A DNA stretch of 7,933 nucleotides, taken from assembly GCA_022576105.1 (NCBI GenBank), contig JACZRM010000073.1:1-7933 (forward strand). The letters are read 5' to 3'. Each line of letters opens with the position of its first letter. Within the stretch, counting starts at the first letter, position 1. Positions 4,945 to 7,933 of this stretch are shown here, piece after piece. The DNA comes from Chloroflexota bacterium (GTDB lineage Bacteria; Chloroflexota; Dehalococcoidia; UBA3495). The notes under the pieces were generated by a model that had not been told where the DNA came from, ran no database searches, and saw nothing but the letters and a program-made list of their open reading frames with translations. The position numbers and the translations under genes were made by a program.

Positions 4945-5937
4945 ATGGCGCAGGTCAAGGGATACGGAAACGCTGAGGTAACGGCGGAAATAGCCGAAGC
5001 TTGCAACAATTGGTTGAGCAGCCTGAACGCTGATCAAAAAGCCAAGGCGACTTTTGATTTTCGGGATGGCGAACGCATTTTTTGGTACTACCCGCCCATG
5101 AACCGTCATGGATTGACTCTGCGGGACATGCAAGCCAACCAGCGGGAATTGGCCTATAAAATTTTGGACAGTAGTTTGGCCCCGGATATCGCGGTAAAGG
5201 CCAAGCAAATCATAGAGCACGAGTTGGTCCTGGGCCCCCTGGAGGTGGAGGAAGGAGCCGTGAGCTTTGTGCGGGATCCTGAGTTGTATTACTGGTCGAT
5301 ATTCGGCCAGCCGGGCGGTGACGGCCCTTGGGGTTGGCGCGTAGAGGGGCATCACGTTTCGCTCCATATCAACGCCTGGGACGACAAGGTAATTTCGGTC
5401 ACTCCCTTCTTCTTGGGCGCTAATCCGGCTGAGGTCCGGAAAGGCCCCAAGCAGGGCCTGCGAATTTTGGACCGACGGGAAGACCTGGCCTTTGAACTGA
5501 TTAATAGCTTCAGCACAGAACAGAAGGCCAAGGCCATCATCCACGATAAAGCGCCTTGGGACATTCTTACCTACAACTCCAGCAAGGCGGCGGTCCATGA
5601 CAACGAGGGAGTTTCCGGCGCGGAAATGACTGGCACTCAGAAGGAGACCCTCATGTCGCTGATCGCTGAGTACGTCAATCAGACTCGCTCCGAGTTAGCC
5701 GAGGGGAAAATGGCCGACCTGCGAGAGCAGGGGCTGGACGACTTCCGGGTTGTTTGGGCTGGCGGTCTCGATCGGAGCAGTGACCACTACTACCGCATTC
5801 ATGGCGGCAATTTCCTGGTCGAGTTCGACAACGTTCAGAACGCCGCGAACCATGTCCACTCAGTCTGGCGCGATGTGGCAAACGACTTCGGTGAAGACCA
5901 TATGCGCGAGTCCAAGTTGATGTACAGCGTAATTTAG
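4945..5937 (+). CDS. DUF3500 family protein of unknown function
   Basis: The 330-residue product matches my memory of the DUF3500 family along its length. FRDGERIFWYYPP (39-51) and RHGLTLRDMQANQRELA (54-70) are followed by IIEHELVL, RDPELYYWSIFGQPG (110-124) and PWGWRVEGHHVSLHIN (128-143). Then come TPFFLGANPAEV, GPKQGLRIL (168-175), EDLAFEL, APWDILTY (203-210), DHYYRIHGGNFLVEFDN (280-296) and ANHVHSVWRD (301-310). The His-rich blocks at H136/H137/H141, H281/H286 and H303/H305 could form a metal or active site; that is inference. No signal peptide or membrane segment is seen, so it is probably cytoplasmic. The ATG was chosen for its AGGAGG at 4935-4940; the open frame further upstream contains the promoter. 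It stands alone on this strand, giving no pathway clue. The family's function is, to my knowledge, undetermined. Confidence 0.88.
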   Translation: MAQVKGYGNAEVTAEIAEACNNWLSSLNADQKAKATFDFRDGERIFWYYPPMNRHGLTLRDMQANQRELAYKILDSSLAPDIAVKAKQIIEHELVLGPLEVEEGAVSFVRDPELYYWSIFGQPGGDGPWGWRVEGHHVSLHINAWDDKVISVTPFFLGANPAEVRKGPKQGLRILDRREDLAFELINSFSTEQKAKAIIHDKAPWDILTYNSSKAAVHDNEGVSGAEMTGTQKETLMSLIAEYVNQTRSELAEGKMADLREQGLDDFRVVWAGGLDRSSDHYYRIHGGNFLVEFDNVQNAANHVHSVWRDVANDFGEDHMRESKLMYSVI

Positions 5938-6001
5938 GTTAGGGTCTTGCCTCAAAAGCGTAAATTTTGGTGTGCGATTAGGGTCAAAGTGCCAAAATCA
6001 A

Positions 6002-6028
6002 TGTCACCCTGAGAGTAGCGAAGGGTCT
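6002..6028. repeat. Interspersed repeat family B, copy 2
   Basis: TGTCACCCTGAG, then AGCGAAGGGTCT: 23 of 27 positions identical to 397-423, in the same orientation. It sits 64 nt after the DUF3500 stop. Confidence 0.75.
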
Positions 6029-6037
6029 GAATATCCC

Positions 6038-6093
6038 GGGAACTGGGTTCTTGGCTGGCGTAGAATAACCCCTAAGGCAAGGCCCCAGTTCCC
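6038..6093. repeat. 10-bp inverted repeat GGGAACTGGG / CCCAGTTCCC
   Basis: Exact arms at 6038-6047 and 6084-6093 around a 36-nt loop, immediately next to family B copy 2. The pair may be part of the same element or a separate hairpin in the 3' untranslated region of the DUF3500 transcript. No U tract follows. Confidence 0.5.
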
Positions 6094-6150
6094 TGACCGA
6101 TAACGCCGGCAAGGTTGCCTTGGGCCATTCCCGGTTAAAACGCGCCATCA

Positions 6151-6171
6151 CCCAACCGTTGGGAACTTTTT
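6151..6171 (+). terminator. Possible terminator of the DUF3500 transcript
   Basis: CCCAA-CCG-TTGGG (6151-6163) followed by AAC and a T5 run (6167-6171). The stem is only 5 bp and lies 213 nt beyond the stop, so strength is doubtful. No other gene on the plus strand before it could use it. Confidence 0.35.
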
Positions 6172-6221
6172 AGCATCCGTTCGAGTCAGTATCAGTAGAC
6201 CCCAAACAATGGCTGGTGCTA

Positions 6222-7075
6222 ATGCAATTTCTGACTCGACTAACCCAGCGATGTTTCTGGCGACTTACGCGGCGCCCCAAGAGACTGCCTCTCCCCTGGT
6301 TCCGGCTCGGCTTGTTCCTGATTTGCAGCGTGGGATTGCTGGCTTGCGGCCCGGCGTCGGTTCCTCCTACCATTGAGCCTGTGCCCAGTCCGAATGCCAA
6401 TCTGGTCGAAGTCCCGGCACCCATCGAAAGCGTGTCCATCGCTCTTGACTACGGCGATGCCAGTCTGCTGGTAGTCACGGGATTGCCCAATTCTTGCCAT
6501 TCCTTTGGCCGGTACATTATCGCCAGAGATGGCGACACCTTCCAAGTTGAGATTTTCAATGTGAGGCTGGACGGCCCGCTGCGAATTTGCGCTGAAATCT
6601 ACGGGATGGTAACCACGAGAATTCCTCTGGAAGGGGGCGTTGCAGCCTGCCAGTTTTACCAGGTTTTCGTGAACCAAGCGCAATACCGGGTGCAGGCCAT
6701 CGCCCCCAATGTTCGCTGTGGGAATGCCCCTGTTGGAGATAGCTCCCCAACCGTCCTGCGGTATGGAGAACCGGTCACGGTGGGAAATGACGGTCTGTAC
6801 TTACCCTGGTGGATGTCGGGGCAGATTCCAGGTGCCCCAAGGACGTTACCTGCATCTGGGGCGGCCAAGCCACCGTATTGATTCACGCTGAAGCGGGAAA
6901 TGGTCCGTTGCTCCAGGTCTCGCTGACGTTGGGGAACGGCCCGGCGCAACGTGCTGCCGTCTTGGATGGTCACATTCTGGAACTGGTCAAGCTGGAGCCC
7001 TACCCGGTGAGCACCGAACGAATCTCCCAAGAAAAGTACGTCGCTCATCTTACAGTTACCAGCCGGATGCCCTAG
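6222..7075 (+). pseudogene. Lipoprotein with DSRCP-type C-terminal domain, broken by a -1 frameshift
   Basis: The first frame (ATG 6222; a GTG at 6216 is also possible) begins with an Arg-rich n-region, then LGLFLICSVGLLAC with a lipobox LLAC and Cys42, so the mature protein should be lipid-anchored outside the membrane. Next come a Pro-rich linker and a beta-rich domain (GLPNSCHSFGRY, ICAEIYGMV, FYQVFVNQ). A second domain opens with LRYGEPVTVGNDGLYL. At about 6803 the frame changes: this frame runs on as junk to 6881, while the frame one base back continues as TLVDVGADSRCPKDVTCIWG and then GQATVLI to the stop at 7075. That is the expected continuation of the domain. Joined, the protein would be about 284 residues. 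One missing base near 6803 explains everything; it may be a real mutation or a sequence error. The function is unknown; the DSRCP module recurs in bacterial lipoproteins. No Shine-Dalgarno is visible. Confidence 0.8.
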
Positions 7076-7084
7076 GCGGAACCG

Positions 7085-7933
7085 CTACGGCTCTACGCCG
7101 GACAGCCGCGCCAGTACCTGGAACACTGCCACATGGTCCTGATCCGACAGGCCCATGCCCCGAGCCGCCGTCAGCCACTCGTTGCTCAACGCGGTAGTGG
7201 GCAGGGGCACCTTCAGGTCCTGACCCATCTCCAGGGCCAGCTTCAGGTCCTTTTGCATCATGTTCATGTCGAACATCGCTTCATCGGGGGGATTCTGGAT
7301 CATGGGAATCCGGTACTTGAGCGCTGGTGAGGCCACCACGCTGTTCAGCAGCACTTCAATGGCGGTGTCCCGAGGTATGCCGCTCTTCTCCGCCAGCAGG
7401 ATACTCTCGCAAAAGGACAATACCTGTACCGGTAAGCTCAGGTTAACGGCGACCTTCATGGTAACCGCCAGCCCGTTAGCTCCCACGTAATCGACCGTTG
7501 GGCCAATGGCCTGCAGAATCGACTTCACCTGATCGAAGATGTCCCGGTCGCCTCCCACCATGATGGACAGGTTCCCGGCCAGCAGGGTAATCGAGCTGCC
7601 CGAGACCGGGGCGTCCAGCATATGGGCGCCCTTGGCCAAAACTTGGTCCGCCAGGGCCCGGCTGGCCTCTGGACTGACCGTGCTCATGTCGATGAATATG
7701 CTGCCGGGTTTTAGGCCCTCCAGCAGACCGTTGGGTCCTAGAGCAACATCGTGCAGGGCGTCGGTGTCTCGCAGCATGCTCAGGGTGACATCGGCGGTTT
7801 CGGCCACCTCTCGGGGAGTGTCGGCCCACCCCATGCCCAAATCCACCAGCCACTGACCCCGGGACTTGGTCCGGTTGTGCCCGGTTACCTGGTGTACGGC
7901 GTCAAGTAGGCGTTTTACCATTGGCCCGCCCAT
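7085..7933 (-). CDS. 3-hydroxyisobutyrate dehydrogenase-family oxidoreductase, 5' end cut by window
   Basis: NAD(P)-dependent beta-hydroxyacid dehydrogenases of this family oxidise substrates such as 3-hydroxyisobutyrate, tartronate semialdehyde (reduced to glycerate) or related acids. The 282 visible residues start at MGGPMVKRLL, which is the end of the Rossmann motif GFIGLGxMGxPM, so about 10 N-terminal residues lie beyond the right edge and the ATG at 7933 is not the true start. The substrate-binding block is DAPVSGS (107-113, usually DAPVSGG) with LSIMVGGD (122-129). The catalytic Lys is K160 with N164 in MKVAVNLSLPV. The C-terminal helical domain includes MMQKDLKLALEMGQD. Substrate cannot be told from sequence. 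It ends 9 bp from the convergent lipoprotein gene, with small stems (GCGG-AA-CCGC at about 7077-7086) in the junction. Confidence 0.92.
   Translation of the reverse strand: MGGPMVKRLLDAVHQVTGHNRTKSRGQWLVDLGMGWADTPREVAETADVTLSMLRDTDALHDVALGPNGLLEGLKPGSIFIDMSTVSPEASRALADQVLAKGAHMLDAPVSGSSITLLAGNLSIMVGGDRDIFDQVKSILQAIGPTVDYVGANGLAVTMKVAVNLSLPVQVLSFCESILLAEKSGIPRDTAIEVLLNSVVASPALKYRIPMIQNPPDEAMFDMNMMQKDLKLALEMGQDLKVPLPTTALSNEWLTAARGMGLSDQDHVAVFQVLARLSGVEP

Noticed and set aside
4891..5598. 235-codon minus-strand open frame opposite the DUF3500 gene
   Set aside because: The plus strand has the promoter, ribosome-binding site and family motifs; the antisense product shows none.
6798..6815. Programmed -1 frameshift in the lipoprotein gene
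   Set aside because: The bases around the switch (TACTTACCCTGG) contain no slippery heptamer and no obvious following stem, so mutation or error is simpler.

Overview
The window looks like chromosomal DNA of a moderately high-GC, uncultured-type bacterium. My best guess is a Chloroflexota member near Dehalococcoidia/SAR202. This is inference from three things: the gene mix (rpsP-khpA-rimM, yebC-ruvC-ruvA, a DUF3500 protein, a lipoprotein ending in a DSRCP-type domain), the codon use, and the many short interspersed palindromic repeats. No rRNA or other phylogenetic marker settles it.

Left end (1-600): the minus-strand start of a small GIY-YIG nuclease cut by the window edge, then about 350 bp of non-coding DNA holding three copies of short interspersed repeats. 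Centre-left (599-3937, all minus strand, read right to left): two housekeeping gene groups. The first is rpsP (S16), khpA (KH RNA-binding protein) and rimM (16S processing factor carrying an odd repetitive N-terminal extension), a ribosome-biogenesis cluster. After a roughly 280-bp gap with a palindromic repeat come yebC, ruvC and ruvA, packed end to end: a YebC-family factor plus Holliday-junction resolvase and branch-migration subunit. trmD and ruvB, common partners of these clusters, are not in the window.

Centre (3938-4944): about 1 kb without a conventional gene. It holds the most interesting signal. On the minus strand there is a near-consensus sigma-70 promoter (TTGACA, 18 nt, TAGAAT), a perfect AAGGAGGT ribosome-binding site, a 23-codon ORF, and a dense set of inverted repeats with mutually exclusive pairings. 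This is the layout of an attenuator-like leader or structured RNA upstream of rpsP. To its right lie a repeat pair and a plus-strand promoter.

Right part (4945-7933): a plus-strand DUF3500 protein of unknown function, a repeat-bearing intergenic gap, a plus-strand lipoprotein gene broken by one -1 frameshift, and, convergent with it, the minus-strand body of a 3-hydroxyisobutyrate dehydrogenase-family gene whose first codons lie beyond the window.
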